Below are positions 35,810-45,484 of a DNA stretch of 64,000 nt, one piece after another. A program made the translations under genes and the position numbers. The stretch lies in assembly GCF_035918235.1 (NCBI RefSeq), contig NZ_CP109485.1, positions 9,579,001 to 9,643,000 of the forward strand, in the 5' to 3' direction. Numbering within the stretch: position 1 is the first letter of the stretch; each line of letters starts with the position of its first letter. The notes below the pieces were generated by a model that saw only the letters and a list, made by a program, of their open reading frames with translations, was not told the DNA's origin and ran no database searches. Origin of the DNA: Streptomyces sp. NBC_01445. GTDB taxonomy: Bacteria > Actinomycetota > Actinomycetes > Streptomycetales > Streptomycetaceae.

Positions 35810-36987
35810 GGGTCGATACGATCGCCCGCGTGAAGATCGTCGTGCAAGTGAAGTTGATGCCGGAGGCCGTGCAGGTATCCGCGCTGTCGGTGACGCTGCG
35901 CACGGTCAACGAGGCCGCGAACTGGGTGTCGGCGGTGGCGTTCGAGCACGGTGTCCCGCGTGAGTACGAGCTGCGCAAGCACACCTACGGTGAACTGCGG
36001 TCGCGGGGACTGGGGGCGCAGGCCGCCCAGCACATCATCAAGAAGACCCGCGATGCCTACACGACGCTCAGGGCCAACATCCGTGCCGGGAACCTCGGCA
36101 AGTCTGGATCGAAGCGCCGTACCAAGGCCGAGTCCAAGCCCATCGCTTTTAGGCCCGAGGCCGCGCAACCGTATGACGACCGGTGTTTGAGCTGGCAGTA
36201 CGACGCGCAGACCGTGTCCATCTGGACGGTGGACGGCCGGGCCAAGAACGTCCGGTTCGCCTGTTCTCCTGACGCACTCAAGGCGCTCCGGGACCACCGG
36301 CAGGGCGAGTCGGACCTGATCGAGCGCGACGGCGTGTTCTACCTGCTCGCGACGTGTGACGTTCCCGAGGCTGAGCAGTACGAGCCCGACCACTTCATCG
36401 GCGTGGACCTGGGAATCGCCAACATCGCCACCACATCCACCGGCCACAAGACCGCCGGGCGTGGCCTGAACCGCCACCGCAAGCGGCAACTCGACCTGCG
36501 CAGGAAACTCCAGGCCAAGTCCACCAAGTCCGCCAAGCGGCTGTTGAAGAAGCGCAACCGGCGCGAACAGCGCCACGCGAAGGACCAGAACCACATCATC
36601 GCCAAGACGATCGTGACCGAGGCTGAACGCACCTCGGCCGGGATCTCCCTGGAAGAACTCAAGGGAATCCGGCAGAGGGTACGGCTCCGTAAGCCCCAAC
36701 GGGTCGCGCTCCACTCCTGGGCCTTTGCCCAGCTGGCAGGTTTCATCGTTTACAAGGCCCGCAGGGCCGGCGTCCCCGTGGTCTTCGTCGATCCCGCCTA
36801 CACCTCGCAGCAGTGCTGCGAGTGCGGCCACATCGACAAGAAGAACCGGGCAAGCCAGGCCCTGTTCACCTGCCGGGACTGCGGGGTCGTTGCCCACGCA
36901 GACCGGAACGCTTCCCACAACATCGCCCGCAAGGGCGAGGCTGTGTGGACTGCGGGGCGTGAGTCACGCGTCCCTGCCACCCCATAA
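35800..36987 (+). CDS. tnpB: TnpB, RNA-guided nuclease of IS200/IS605 elements
   Basis: 395 residues. The RuvC-like active site is complete: D203 (IGVDLGIAN), E285 (SLEELKGIR) and D368 (HADRNASHN). A four-cysteine zinc finger (C339/C342 and C358/C361; CCECG...CRDCG) lies between the last two, and an arginine/lysine-rich bridge helix (RHRKRQLDLRRKLQAK) follows the first. TnpB proteins, ancestors of Cas12, cut DNA using a right-end-derived guide RNA and help the element persist. The ATG at 35800 is the start used; a GTG at 35830 giving MKIVVQVKL is an alternative. The gene overlaps the tnpA start on the opposite strand. Confidence 0.88.
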   Translation: MVTWVDTIARVKIVVQVKLMPEAVQVSALSVTLRTVNEAANWVSAVAFEHGVPREYELRKHTYGELRSRGLGAQAAQHIIKKTRDAYTTLRANIRAGNLGKSGSKRRTKAESKPIAFRPEAAQPYDDRCLSWQYDAQTVSIWTVDGRAKNVRFACSPDALKALRDHRQGESDLIERDGVFYLLATCDVPEAEQYEPDHFIGVDLGIANIATTSTGHKTAGRGLNRHRKRQLDLRRKLQAKSTKSAKRLLKKRNRREQRHAKDQNHIIAKTIVTEAERTSAGISLEELKGIRQRVRLRKPQRVALHSWAFAQLAGFIVYKARRAGVPVVFVDPAYTSQQCCECGHIDKKNRASQALFTCRDCGVVAHADRNASHNIARKGEAVWTAGRESRVPATP

Positions 36988-37064
36988 GGGTGACTGGACG
37001 GAGGAGCCCACCCAGCAGCCAGTTGGACGCTACCTCCAAGCCCGGTCCTTCAGGACCGGGTCAA
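36930..37064 (+). ncRNA. Candidate right-end (omega/re) guide RNA of TnpB, with terminal hairpin
   Basis: By family knowledge, the guide RNA scaffold runs from the end of tnpB through the downstream region to the right end, and the guide is the adjoining host DNA. Here the stretch contains a pairing of GACTGG (36991-36996) with CCAGTT (37019-37024). It ends with the perfect hairpin CCCGGTCCT-TC-AGGACCGGG at 37041-37060. Past TCAA (37061-37064) the guide would be read from the purU 3' end. The 5' limit of the RNA is not visible; the start given is approximate. Confidence 0.45.
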
Positions 37065-37981
37065 GTTGACCGGAGCACCACCGTGCGCCTTCCCTGGACG
37101 AAGACGCGGCCTTCGCAGTGCCAGCGGACGGCCCGCGCCAGGGCTGCCGATTCCGCGTCGCGGCCGATCGCTGCCAGGTCCTCGGGGGTGTGGCTGTGGT
37201 CGGCGCTGATGACCTCCTGGGCGATGATCGGGCCTTCGTCGAGGTCGGCGGTGACGTAGTGGGCCGTCGCGCCGACGAGTTTGACGCCGCGGTCGTGGGC
37301 CTGGTGGTAGGGCTTGGCGCCCTTGAAGCTCGGCAGGAACGAGTGGTGGATGTTGATCAGCCGGCCGGGCAGCTGAGCGCACAGGCCGTCGGAGAGCACC
37401 TGCATGTAGCGCGCGAGCACGACGAGGTCGACGTCGAACGAGTCGATGAGCTCGAGGAGTTGGGCCTCGGCTTCGGGCTTCGTCGAGGCGGTCACCGGCA
37501 CGTGGAAGAACGGGACGCCGTGCCAGGCGACGAGTGCCTCGTGGTCGCGGTGGTTGGAGACGACCGCGACCACGTCGATGGGCAGGTCACCGCTGCGGGT
37601 GCGGAAGAGCAGGTCGTTGAGGCAGTGGTCGTAGCGGGACACCATGATCAGCACGCGCCGTCGGGTGCTGACCGGTTCGATGTGCCACCGCATGGCGAAG
37701 GGGGCAGCAACGGCGGCGAAGTCGTCGCGCAGGGACTGCGTGGTGTTCTCGCCGCCGGTGGCGGCGAAGTGCACCCGCATGAAGAAGTGGCCGTCGCGGC
37801 GGTCGCCGAACTGCTGGTTGTCGATGATGTCGCTGCCGTGCTCGACGAGGAACCGCGAGACGGCGTGGACGATACCGGGCGCCTCGGGGCAGTCGAGGGT
37901 GAGGACGTGCTCGACCGGCGCCGTGGCGGGGGCGGGAGAAGCGGGGGCGGGGGACGCGGCGGAAGCCGGGGAATCAGTCAT
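37061..37981 (-). CDS. purU: Formyltetrahydrofolate deformylase
   Basis: 306 residues. An Ala/Pro-rich leader is followed by an ACT domain (HVLTLDCPEAPGIVHAVSRFLVEHGSDIIDNQQFGD, about 24-100) and a formyltransferase-like catalytic domain with NIHHSFLPSFKGAKPYHQA and the aspartate in TADLDEGPIIAQE. It hydrolyses 10-formyl-THF to formate and THF, rebalancing the one-carbon pool loaded by sarcosine oxidase. It is last in the glyA-sox operon and its ATG overlaps the preceding small ORF by eight bases. Its stop codon TGA is the complement of the TCA at the very end of the IS605 element, so the natural C-terminus has probably been altered by one or a few residues. Confidence 0.93.
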   Translation of the reverse strand: MTDSPASAASPAPASPAPATAPVEHVLTLDCPEAPGIVHAVSRFLVEHGSDIIDNQQFGDRRDGHFFMRVHFAATGGENTTQSLRDDFAAVAAPFAMRWHIEPVSTRRRVLIMVSRYDHCLNDLLFRTRSGDLPIDVVAVVSNHRDHEALVAWHGVPFFHVPVTASTKPEAEAQLLELIDSFDVDLVVLARYMQVLSDGLCAQLPGRLINIHHSFLPSFKGAKPYHQAHDRGVKLVGATAHYVTADLDEGPIIAQEVISADHSHTPEDLAAIGRDAESAALARAVRWHCEGRVFVQGRRTVVLRST

Positions 37982-38159
37982 GGTGTCCGCATTCGGTGAC
38001 GTTGACGGCGAGGCAGCCGCGGGCGGCCTCCTGGCATGTGGCCTTCATGTCCCGGCCGGTGTCGCGCAAGGTCGTGATGACCTTGGCGAGGCTGTCCGTG
38101 TACGTGGGGTGACCGGACCGGCTACTGACGAAGCGCCGGGCCGCCCGCATCGGCCCCAC
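37974..38159 (-). CDS. Small cysteine-containing protein in the sox operon
   Basis: 61 residues from a GTG at 38159 (58 if the ATG at 38150 is used). It reads MRAARRFVSSRSGHPTYTDSLAKVITTLRDTGRDMKATCQEAARGCLAVNVTECGHHD: basic, helical in the middle, with three cysteines and a final GHHD that could bind metal. It lies between soxG and purU in the same direction and overlaps the purU start by eight bases, so translation is probably coupled. I do not recognise a named family. Its tight packing in the operon and normal codon use support it as real. Confidence 0.55.
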   Translation of the reverse strand: MGPMRAARRFVSSRSGHPTYTDSLAKVITTLRDTGRDMKATCQEAARGCLAVNVTECGHHD

Positions 38160-38214
38160 CGTGCGAGAGGAGGGGCCGATGCGGACCGAGTGCGGGCCGA
38201 TGTGCCCTGCGCGG

Positions 38215-38844
38215 TCAAGGCAGCTCGGGGCCGCGGTATTCGTGCATGGCGTCGATGAGCCAGCGCGCCAGGTAGTCGGCGAAGGACGAACGCGGCAGCA
38301 GCCGGTACGTCGGCCCGTCGTCGACCTGCCAGAGCAGGACCGCGATCGGTCCCACCGTGGTCGACACCGCCCGGCCCGGACCGAAGGCCCGGGGATGCAG
38401 GTCCAGCGGGCAGCCCTTCTCCAGCACCTGCCGGGCGGCCGGGCCGCTCAGTTCGAGGGTGGTGCGGTTCGCCGAGACGTCGACGACGGAGCCCGGATCC
38501 GCAGCGAGTGCCTCCCTCAACTCGGCGGCCGCAACGCCCTCTTCGGTCTGGGACAGCACGAGCCACTCGTCAGGACCGAGCCAGAACGCCGTGTGAGCGC
38601 CGGATGAGGTGGTCTCGCCGTGCTCGCGGGGGAGTGGTGCTCCCAAGGTTCTTTCGATGCGGGTCGCCGCCGCGGAGGTGGGGTCGACGCGCACGTTCAC
38701 CATGCTGAGGAAGGGCCACTCGGTCAGCCTGACGCCGCGGGCCCCGGTGACGGCGGCGTCCCGCATCCGCTCCTCGAGATGCGCCAGGGGGCTCACGCGC
38801 AGTGCCAACAGGCCTGTGCGCGCCTCGTTCGTGGGCTCAGCCAT
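38215..38844 (-). CDS. soxG: Sarcosine oxidase, gamma subunit
   Basis: 209 residues of the SoxG/GcvT-like fold: [14 protein letters not shown] at the start, then [53 protein letters not shown] and the C-terminal [24 protein letters not shown]. It is the structural small subunit that helps assemble the heterotetrameric enzyme and the folate site. Its start overlaps the end of soxA by eight bases. A 55-base gap separates it from the next small ORF. Confidence 0.92.
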   Translation of the reverse strand: MAEPTNEARTGLLALRVSPLAHLEERMRDAAVTGARGVRLTEWPFLSMVNVRVDPTSAAATRIERTLGAPLPREHGETTSSGAHTAFWLGPDEWLVLSQTEEGVAAAELREALAADPGSVVDVSANRTTLELSGPAARQVLEKGCPLDLHPRAFGPGRAVSTTVGPIAVLLWQVDDGPTYRLLPRSSFADYLARWLIDAMHEYRGPELP

Positions 38845-41707
38845 CGCGCTTGGTCCCTTCGGGGTCGTAGAGGACGGAGTCGGTGACCTCGACGGGCACC
38901 AGGTCGTCGCCCACCGGGGCGAGCAGGGTCGAGCCGATCCTGGCCCGCCCGCCGGCGACGAGGGCGAGGGCGAAGGGGCGGCCGAGGGCGGCGCTGTGGT
39001 AGCTGGAGGTGACGTGGCCGAGCATGGGAACCGGCCCGGCTTCGGGGGTCAACGGCGTGTCCTGTGCGATGAGTTGGGATCCTTCGGGCAGCCGCGTCGT
39101 ACGGTCGGTGGGCAGCAGGCCGACCAGCTGCTTGCGGTCGGCGCGCGTGGTGTCGGCGCGGGAGTAGGACCGGTTCCCGATGAAGTCCTTGCGCTTGGAG
39201 ACCACCCAGTCCATGTTCGCGTCCTGCGGGGTGACGGTGCCGTCGGTGTCCTGGCCGACGATGATGAACCCCTTCTCGGCGCGCAGGACGTGCATCGTCT
39301 CGGTGCCGTACGGGGTGATGTCGTACGGCTGTCCGGCCTTGTACACCTGCTCCCAGACGCTCCGGCCGTACCACGCGGAGACGTTGATCTCGAAGGCGAG
39401 CTCGCCGGAGAAGGAGATCCGGCAGACACGGGCCGGGATGCCGGAGGCCAGGGTCGTCTCGCGGAAGGCCATGAAGGGGAACGCCTCGGCGGAGACGTTG
39501 AGTTCGGGAGCCAGTTCTGCGATGACGTCACGTGACTTCGGGCCGACGACGGCGACCGTCGCCCACTGTTCGGTCACCGAGGTGCAGTTGACGTCGAGCT
39601 CGGGCCACTCGGTCTGCAGCCACTCCTCCAGCCAGTCCAGGACCCCGGCGGCGCCACCCGTCGTGGTGGTCATGAAATAGCGGTTCTCGTCGAGGCGCAG
39701 CGTCACGCCGTCGTCGAAGATCATGCCGTCCGGCTTGCACATCACGCCGTAGCGGGCCATGCCGGGCTTCAGCTTCTTGAAGGCGTTGGTGTAGACGCGG
39801 TTGAGGAACTCGCCCGCGTCCGCGCCCCAGATCTCGATCTTGCCGAGGGTGGTGGCGTCCATGAACGCCACACCCTCACGGGCCGCGCGGCACTCGCGGG
39901 CGACGGCCGCGTCCATGTCCTCGCCGGGCCGGGGGTAGTACCAGGGCCGCTTCCACTGCCCGACGTCCTCGAACTCGGCGCCGTGGGCGACGTGCCGGCC
40001 GTGGATGGACGTGGTGCGCTCCGGGTCGAAGAGGTCCCCGCGCTCACGCCCGGCCAGGGCCGCGAAGGCCACCGGGGTGTACGGCGCCCGATAGGCGGTG
40101 GTGCCGATCTCGCCGGGTGACGCGCCCGCGCCGAGGGCTTCGGCGATCACGCCGATCGCGTTGACGCCGGACGTCTTGCCCTGGTCGTTCGCGGTGCCGA
40201 GGGAGGTGTAGCGCTTGACGTGCTCGACACCGCGCATGCCGGCGCCGGTGGACCGCCAGACGTCGGCGGCGGTGACGTCGCGCTGGAGGTCGACGAAGTG
40301 GGTGTCCCAGGTGCCGGGTTCGCCGGCGGGGGAGGGCACCAGCCACAGGGCGCGGACGTCGGGGCGTGCGTCCTCGGACGGCGCCGCGGGGACCGGGACG
40401 GGGAACCCCGCCTCGGTCGCGGCCAGCGCACCGGCCCGTGCTCCTTCGGCCAGAGCCCCGTCGAGACCGTACGTCCCCTGCGCCGCGCCGACGACCTGCT
40501 GGTCCCGCACCGTGCCGTCGGGCACGAACGCGACCAGGTCGTCGTCCCAGCGCAGCCTTCCCTGGCGCTGGCTGTGCAGGTGGACCACAGGGCTCCAGCC
40601 GCCCGAGACGGCGAGCAGGTCGCAGTCGAACTCTTCGGACTTGCCGACGAGTTGGCCATCGGCATCGAGAGCCTGGACGGTGACGCCGATGAGCCGGGAC
40701 TCGCCCGCGGTGTCGACCACCGCGCTGCCCGTGAGTACCCGAACCCCGGTAGTCGCCGCGATCTCGGCGGCTCGCTGTGACAGTTCGGGGCGTGCGTCCA
40801 CGACGGCGGCGATGTCGATCCCGGCCGCGTGCAGATCGGCGACCGTGTCGTACGCGCTGTCGTTGGTGGTGCCGACCACGGCTCGCCTGCCCGGAGTCAC
40901 GCCGTACCGGTTGATGTACGTGCGTACGGACGCGGCCAGCATCACGCCGGGACGGTCGTTGCCGGCGAAGATCAGCGGGCGCTCGTGCGCGCCGGTCGCC
41001 AGGACGACCTGGCAGGCGCGGATGTGCCACAGCCGCTGGCGCGAGACGCCCGAGGACGGGTCGGGGGCGTCGGCTCCGAGGTGGTCGGTGCGCCGCTCCA
41101 GGGCGAGGACGTAGTTGTCGTCGTACGACCCGAACGCGGTGGTGCGCGTCAGGACGGTGACCTCGGGCGCGGCATCGAGCGCCGCGCGGAACTCGGCAAT
41201 CCACTCCGGTTGGGTGCGTCCGGACAGCAGCGCACCACCGAGTTCGGGCTGGTCGTCCACCAGGATCACCCGCGCGCCGGATTCGGCGGCGGCAGCGGCG
41301 GCCGAGAGCCCGGCCGGGCCCGCGCCGACCACCAGGACGTCGGTGTGGACGTACTTCTTGTCGTAGACGGCGGGGTCGGGGGTCGGGTCGAGCCGCCCCA
41401 TCCCGGACAGCGTCGTCGCGGACAGGTCGTCGTACAACTCCACCGTCGTCGCCGGGAGCATGCCCTCCGAACATGAACCGCCAAGCTGGACCAGGGCGTT
41501 GGGCTCCTCGACACCCGCCGAGACAATGCCGCGGGGACGGCCGAGGTAGAGCGACGGAGCGGCTTCCACGATGCCGTTCGCCAGCATGGCGGATGCGAGG
41601 GTGTCGCCCGGGTGGCCGGTCAACTCCCGTCCGTCGAGGGTGAAGTGGAGGAAGGTGGTGCGGTCGACGCGGCCTGCGTCGCCGAGCCGGAACTGCTGGT
41701 CGGTCAT
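38837..41707 (-). CDS. soxA: Sarcosine oxidase, alpha subunit
   Basis: 956 residues from the ATG at 41707, which overlaps the soxD stop as ATGA. Domains in order: a 2Fe-2S-ferredoxin-like fold ([24 protein letters not shown], about 20-100), an NAD(P)-binding flavoprotein domain with [10 protein letters not shown] (about 143), [21 protein letters not shown] (about 250), and a C-terminal aminomethyltransferase (GcvT-like) domain from about 580 ([19 protein letters not shown]) that binds THF and captures the released methylene group. Together with SoxB, SoxD and SoxG it oxidises sarcosine to glycine and 5,10-methylene-THF, reducing O2 to H2O2. Confidence 0.96.
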   Translation of the reverse strand: MTDQQFRLGDAGRVDRTTFLHFTLDGRELTGHPGDTLASAMLANGIVEAAPSLYLGRPRGIVSAGVEEPNALVQLGGSCSEGMLPATTVELYDDLSATTLSGMGRLDPTPDPAVYDKKYVHTDVLVVGAGPAGLSAAAAAAESGARVILVDDQPELGGALLSGRTQPEWIAEFRAALDAAPEVTVLTRTTAFGSYDDNYVLALERRTDHLGADAPDPSSGVSRQRLWHIRACQVVLATGAHERPLIFAGNDRPGVMLAASVRTYINRYGVTPGRRAVVGTTNDSAYDTVADLHAAGIDIAAVVDARPELSQRAAEIAATTGVRVLTGSAVVDTAGESRLIGVTVQALDADGQLVGKSEEFDCDLLAVSGGWSPVVHLHSQRQGRLRWDDDLVAFVPDGTVRDQQVVGAAQGTYGLDGALAEGARAGALAATEAGFPVPVPAAPSEDARPDVRALWLVPSPAGEPGTWDTHFVDLQRDVTAADVWRSTGAGMRGVEHVKRYTSLGTANDQGKTSGVNAIGVIAEALGAGASPGEIGTTAYRAPYTPVAFAALAGRERGDLFDPERTTSIHGRHVAHGAEFEDVGQWKRPWYYPRPGEDMDAAVARECRAAREGVAFMDATTLGKIEIWGADAGEFLNRVYTNAFKKLKPGMARYGVMCKPDGMIFDDGVTLRLDENRYFMTTTTGGAAGVLDWLEEWLQTEWPELDVNCTSVTEQWATVAVVGPKSRDVIAELAPELNVSAEAFPFMAFRETTLASGIPARVCRISFSGELAFEINVSAWYGRSVWEQVYKAGQPYDITPYGTETMHVLRAEKGFIIVGQDTDGTVTPQDANMDWVVSKRKDFIGNRSYSRADTTRADRKQLVGLLPTDRTTRLPEGSQLIAQDTPLTPEAGPVPMLGHVTSSYHSAALGRPFALALVAGGRARIGSTLLAPVGDDLVPVEVTDSVLYDPEGTKRDG

Positions 41708-42009
41708 CGCTGCTCTCCGGCCGGATCGGTGACGTGGGGTTCGGGGCGCGGCTCGTCGAGCCGGTAGGTGGCGAGCACCTCGTAACTCACCGTGTCGCGC
41801 TGGGCGTTGAACCAGCGGCGGCAGCCGTGGCTGTGCATCCACCGCTCGGCGAAGGGGCCCTTCGGGTTGTCCCGGTAGAAGACGTACTCGGCCCACTGCC
41901 CGTCGTCGAGATCTGCGGGGTTCTCGGGGTACGGAACGTGGGCCTGGCCCCCGTAGTGGTATTCGCTCTCGTTGTGGGGACCGCACCATGGGCAGTTGAT
42001 CAGCAGCAT
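41704..42009 (-). CDS. soxD: Sarcosine oxidase, delta subunit
   Basis: 101 residues, full length. The zinc site is visible: C6-P-W-C9 near the start, H59 and C63 in [10 protein letters not shown]. It begins [28 protein letters not shown], typical of SoxD. It is a small zinc-binding subunit between soxB (15 bases upstream) and soxA (ATGA overlap downstream), in the standard B-D-A-G order. Confidence 0.95.
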   Translation of the reverse strand: MLLINCPWCGPHNESEYHYGGQAHVPYPENPADLDDGQWAEYVFYRDNPKGPFAERWMHSHGCRRWFNAQRDTVSYEVLATYRLDEPRPEPHVTDPAGEQR

Positions 42010-42024
42010 CGCAGCAGCGTCCTC

Positions 42025-43254
42025 TCAGTGGGCCACGGCCGCGGCGCCGTGTTCGTCGATCAGTGCGCCCGTAGTGAAGCGGTCCAGGGCGAAGGGGGCG
42101 TTCAGCGGGTGCGCCTCACCCGTTGCGATGGTGTGCGCGAAGGTCCGGCCGGCGGCCGGCGTGGCCTTGAAACCACCCGTGCCCCAGCCGCAGTTGACGA
42201 AGAGGTTCTCCACGGGAGTGGCGCTGATGATCGGCGAGGCGTCCGGGGTGACGTCGACGATGCCGCCCCAGGTCCGCAGCACATGCGCCCGCGCGAAGAT
42301 CGGGAACAGTTCGACGGCAGCGGCCATCTGTTCCTCGATCACGTGGAAGGAACCGCGCTGCCCGTAGCCGTTGTACGAGTCGACGCCCGCGCCCATCACC
42401 AGTTCGCCCTTGTGCGCCTGGGAGACGTAGACGTGGACGTGGTTGGACATGACGACGGTGGGGTGGACCGGCTCGTGCAGCTCGGAGACGAGCGCCTGGA
42501 GGGGGTGGGACTGGACGGGGAGGCGGATTCCGGCCCGTTCGGCGAGCACGCTGCTGTGCCCGGCGGCCGCGAGTCCGACCCGGCCGGCGTTGATGCGGCC
42601 GAGGTTGGTCTCGACACCCACGACCCTCTCGCCGTCCTTGACGAAGCCGGTGACCTCGCAGCCCTGGATCAGGTCGACGCCCATCTCGTCGGCGCGGCGG
42701 GCGAGCGCCCAGGCCACGTGGTCGTGCTTGGCGATTCCCGCGCGGGGCTGGAAGGTGCCGCCGAGCACCGGGTACCGGGTGTCCGGCGAGACGTTGAGGA
42801 TGGGGCAGACCTCGGCGACCTGGTCCGGGTCCAGCCATTCGGCGTCGACTCCGTTGAGTCGGTTGGCGTTGGCGCGGCGCATGCCCTCGCGGACGTCCTG
42901 GAGGGTGTGCGCGAGGTTGAGGACCCCGCGCTGGCTGAACAGGAAGTCGTAGTCCAGCTCCTCCGGGAGCCCTTCCCACAGCTTGAGCGCGTGCTCGTAG
43001 ATCGCCGCGCTCTCGTCCCACAGGTAGTTGGAACGGATGATGGTGGTGTTGCGGGCCATGTTGCCGCCGGCCAGCCAGCCCTTCTCGAGGACCGCGACAT
43101 TGGTGATGCCGTGTTCCTTCGCGAGGTAGTAGGCGGTGGCGAGGCCGTGGCCGCCCGCGCCGACGATGACGACGTCGTACGAGGAGCGCGGCTCGGGATT
43201 GCGCCAGAGGAAGTCCGGGTGTTCCGGCAGCTTCGGCTGCGGCTGGGCGGTCAT
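42025..43254 (-). CDS. soxB: Sarcosine oxidase, beta subunit
   Basis: 409 residues, DAO-type flavoprotein. The Rossmann motif [31 protein letters not shown] is at about residues 30-60, then [13 protein letters not shown] carries the histidine-equivalent region for covalent FMN in the family, and the C-terminal FAD motif [16 protein letters not shown] (about 367) is intact. It holds the sarcosine oxidation site. The ATG overlaps the glyA stop by four bases. Confidence 0.95.
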   Translation of the reverse strand: MTAQPQPKLPEHPDFLWRNPEPRSSYDVVIVGAGGHGLATAYYLAKEHGITNVAVLEKGWLAGGNMARNTTIIRSNYLWDESAAIYEHALKLWEGLPEELDYDFLFSQRGVLNLAHTLQDVREGMRRANANRLNGVDAEWLDPDQVAEVCPILNVSPDTRYPVLGGTFQPRAGIAKHDHVAWALARRADEMGVDLIQGCEVTGFVKDGERVVGVETNLGRINAGRVGLAAAGHSSVLAERAGIRLPVQSHPLQALVSELHEPVHPTVVMSNHVHVYVSQAHKGELVMGAGVDSYNGYGQRGSFHVIEEQMAAAVELFPIFARAHVLRTWGGIVDVTPDASPIISATPVENLFVNCGWGTGGFKATPAAGRTFAHTIATGEAHPLNAPFALDRFTTGALIDEHGAAAVAH

Positions 43255-44588
43255 GCCGCGTCTCCGTTCAGGCGGGGCAGGTGCGGATACAGGGGAAAAG
43301 CGTGGGCGAGCTTCTCGACCCGGTCGCGCAGCAGGCCCGCCTGCTCCTCGCCGAGGTGCTCGGGCTTGAGTGCCCCCGCGATGATGTCGGCGACCTCACG
43401 GAACTCCTCGGCGCCGAAGCCGCGCGTGGCCAGCGCCGGCGTGCCGATGCGCAGGCCGGACGAGACCATCGGCGGGCGCGGGTCGAACGGCACCGCGTTG
43501 CGGTTCACGGTGATGCCGACTCGGTGCAGGCGGTCCTCGGCCTGCTGTCCGTCGAGTGCGGAGTTACGCAGGTCGACGAGGACCAGGTGGACCTCGGTGC
43601 CGCCGGTGAGCACGGTGATCCCGGCCTCGGCCACATCGTCGCTGAGCAGGCGCCCGGCCAGGATCCGGGCGCCGTCCAGGGTGCGCTGCTGGCGCTCCTT
43701 GAACTCCTCGCTCGCCGCCACCTTGAAGGCCACCGCCTTCGCCGCGATGACGTGCTCGAGGGGTCCGCCCTGCTGCCCGGGGAAGACCGCCGAGTTGATC
43801 TTCTTGGCGAGACCGGCCCGGCTGAGGATCACCCCGCCGCGCGGGCCGCCGAGAGTCTTATGAGTCGTGGTTGTGACAACGTCCGCGTACGGAACGGGAC
43901 TTGGGTGCAGTCCGGCCGCGACGAGCCCGGCGAAGTGCGCCATGTCCACCATGAGGTAGGCGCCCACCTCGTCGGCAATGCGTCGGAATGCGGCGAAGTC
44001 GAGGCGGCGGGGGTAGGCCGACCAGCCGGCGACGATCAGCTTGGGCCGGTGCTCGCGCGCGAGCCGCTCGACCTCGTCCATGTCGATGCGCAGGTCGGAC
44101 TCGCCTACGTGGTACGGCACGACGTTGTAGAGCTTGCCGGAGAAGTTGATGCGCATGCCGTGGGTCAGATGACCGCCGTGCGCCAGGTCGAGGCCGAGGA
44201 TCGTTTCGCCCGGGCTGAGGAGGGCGAACATCGCGGCGGCGTTGGCCTGGGCACCCGAGTGCGGCTGCACGTTCGCGGCCTCGGCGCCGAACAGGTCCTT
44301 GACCCGGTCGATGGCCAACTGCTCGATGATGTCGACGTGTTCACAGCCGCCGTAGTAGCGGCGCCCCGGGTAGCCCTCGGCGTACTTGTTGGTGAGCACC
44401 GAGCCCTGGGCCTCCATGACGGCGGCCGGGGCGAAGTTCTCCGAGGCGATCATTTCCAGCGTCGACTGCTGGCGGTGCAGCTCGGCGTCGACCGCGGCGG
44501 CGACGTCCGGGTCGAGGTCGCTGAGCGGGAGGGCCTGGAGTGAGGCGGGAGTCGTGGTCGTGGTGATCGACTGGGCGTCCGTTGCCAT
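43251..44588 (-). CDS. glyA: Serine hydroxymethyltransferase
   Basis: 445 residues of PLP fold type [39 protein letters not shown], the histidine of [25 protein letters not shown], and the PLP lysine in [14 protein letters not shown] are all present. It interconverts glycine plus 5,10-methylene-THF with serine plus THF. As first gene of the sarcosine operon it uses both products of sarcosine oxidase. Streptomyces carry a separate housekeeping glyA, so this is probably a catabolic copy. The divergent GntR gene starts 95 bases away. Confidence 0.95.
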   Translation of the reverse strand: MATDAQSITTTTTPASLQALPLSDLDPDVAAAVDAELHRQQSTLEMIASENFAPAAVMEAQGSVLTNKYAEGYPGRRYYGGCEHVDIIEQLAIDRVKDLFGAEAANVQPHSGAQANAAAMFALLSPGETILGLDLAHGGHLTHGMRINFSGKLYNVVPYHVGESDLRIDMDEVERLAREHRPKLIVAGWSAYPRRLDFAAFRRIADEVGAYLMVDMAHFAGLVAAGLHPSPVPYADVVTTTTHKTLGGPRGGVILSRAGLAKKINSAVFPGQQGGPLEHVIAAKAVAFKVAASEEFKERQQRTLDGARILAGRLLSDDVAEAGITVLTGGTEVHLVLVDLRNSALDGQQAEDRLHRVGITVNRNAVPFDPRPPMVSSGLRIGTPALATRGFGAEEFREVADIIAGALKPEHLGEEQAGLLRDRVEKLAHAFPLYPHLPRLNGDAA

Positions 44589-44621
44589 CTGCGCACCATT
44601 CTGAGAGCCGACTAATGAGCA

Positions 44622-44635
44622 ACTGATATATCAGT
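44622..44635. promoter_or_regulatory. Perfect palindrome ACTGATATATCAGT between glyA and gntR
   Basis: A 14-base perfect palindrome 33 bases before the glyA start codon and 48 before the GntR start codon. The AT-rich core stands out in this GC-rich DNA. Its form (TGATATATCA) fits FadR/FCD-type GntR operators. It is the likely binding site through which the adjacent regulator controls the sarcosine operon and itself. No glycine riboswitch fits in the 95-base gap. Confidence 0.65.
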
Positions 44636-44683
44636 CTGTGCGGTAAGGTATGGGACCTCGATGGGACAGGTCAAGGGGGCCTC

Positions 44684-45355
44684 ATGCAGCACGTGGCGAC
44701 CGAGCCGGCGGTCGGTGGCGAGGAGCTGTCCCTCGCCGAGCGCGCGTACCGCGCCATCCGCGACCAGCTCGTGATGCTCGACATCCGTCCCGGCGCGCCC
44801 ATCAACGAGGACCAGCTCGCGCAGTCCCTCGGCGTCGGCCGTACCCCGGTGCGCGAGGCGCTCAAGCGGCTCCAGTACGAGCGCCTCGTCGCCACGTACC
44901 CCAGGCGTGGCACCTTCGCCACCGACGTCAACATCACCGACCTGGCCCATATCTCCGAAGTCCGCCTGGAGTTGGAGCCCTTGGCCGCAGCCCGCGCGGC
45001 GCGGCGGGCGACGGCCGAGGACCGGGCGGCCCTGACGGCCGTACGGCGCGAGCTGGCAGGCGTGGACCCCCGGCAGGGCAACGCGGCCGAGCTCATGCAC
45101 CTGGACCTCAAGGTCCACCGTGCCGTCTACGCCGCCACGCACAACCCGTACCTGGAAGACACCCTCGTCCGCCACGACAACCTGGCCACGCGCATCTGGT
45201 GCCTGTTCATCGACCGGCTCGCCGACATGGCCGGCCACGTCGAGGAGCACGGGCCGCTGATCGACGCGATCGTCGCCGGTGAGGCGGACGCGGCGGCCCA
45301 GATCGCCCGTGCGCATGTCGAGGGTTTCGAGCGGGCTGTGCGCGACGCCATCTGA
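44684..45355 (+). CDS. GntR-family (FadR/FCD) regulator of the sarcosine operon
   Basis: 223 residues. The N-terminal winged HTH reads LAERAYRAIRDQLVMLDIRPGAPINEDQLAQSLGVGRTPVREALKRLQYERLVATYPRRGTFA. The C-terminal FCD helical domain contains EVRLELEPLAAARAARRA, H-x3-A (LKVHRAVYAATHNPYLEDTL) and EHGPLIDAIVAGEADAAAQIARAHVEGF, with the metal-binding histidine pattern of the family. It is divergent from glyA-soxBDAG-purU. A derepressor responding to sarcosine or glycine is likely; the ligand is inferred. Confidence 0.9.
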   Translation: MQHVATEPAVGGEELSLAERAYRAIRDQLVMLDIRPGAPINEDQLAQSLGVGRTPVREALKRLQYERLVATYPRRGTFATDVNITDLAHISEVRLELEPLAAARAARRATAEDRAALTAVRRELAGVDPRQGNAAELMHLDLKVHRAVYAATHNPYLEDTLVRHDNLATRIWCLFIDRLADMAGHVEEHGPLIDAIVAGEADAAAQIARAHVEGFERAVRDAI

Positions 45356-45484
45356 CCGTGGCTCGTGGCCTCGGCCAGGGGGCCAACTCGCTTATCGGGG
45401 TGGCGAGTCGACGATGGCCTGATCCGGCGAAGGCTCTCGACCGGCGGGTCGGTGTCAGGCGGCTGCGCGACCATGCGTGCCGCG

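Larger units (their letters stand above)
35340..37064. mobile_element. IS200/IS605-family element (divergent tnpA/tnpB)
   Basis: Holds a Y1 transposase gene on the minus strand and a TnpB gene on the plus strand, whose starts overlap by ten bases. The right end is marked by a 20-base perfect hairpin (37041-37060) followed by TCAA at 37061-37064, as expected for this family. The left end cannot be fixed; a TTAC at 35346-35349 is followed by imperfect dyads (such as CCCATGGG), so the boundary near 35340-35350 is a guess. The element lacks terminal inverted repeats, which is normal. It was inserted at the very 3' end of purU. Confidence 0.75.

Noticed and set aside
43281..44543. Long frames opposite glyA, soxA, hutU, hutH and the decarboxylase
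   Set aside because: All are antisense or shifted shadows of well-supported genes, with no ribosome sites and unnatural composition.
44589..44683. Glycine riboswitch upstream of glyA
   Set aside because: The 95-base gap is too short and lacks the conserved aptamer pattern; a palindromic protein operator explains it better.
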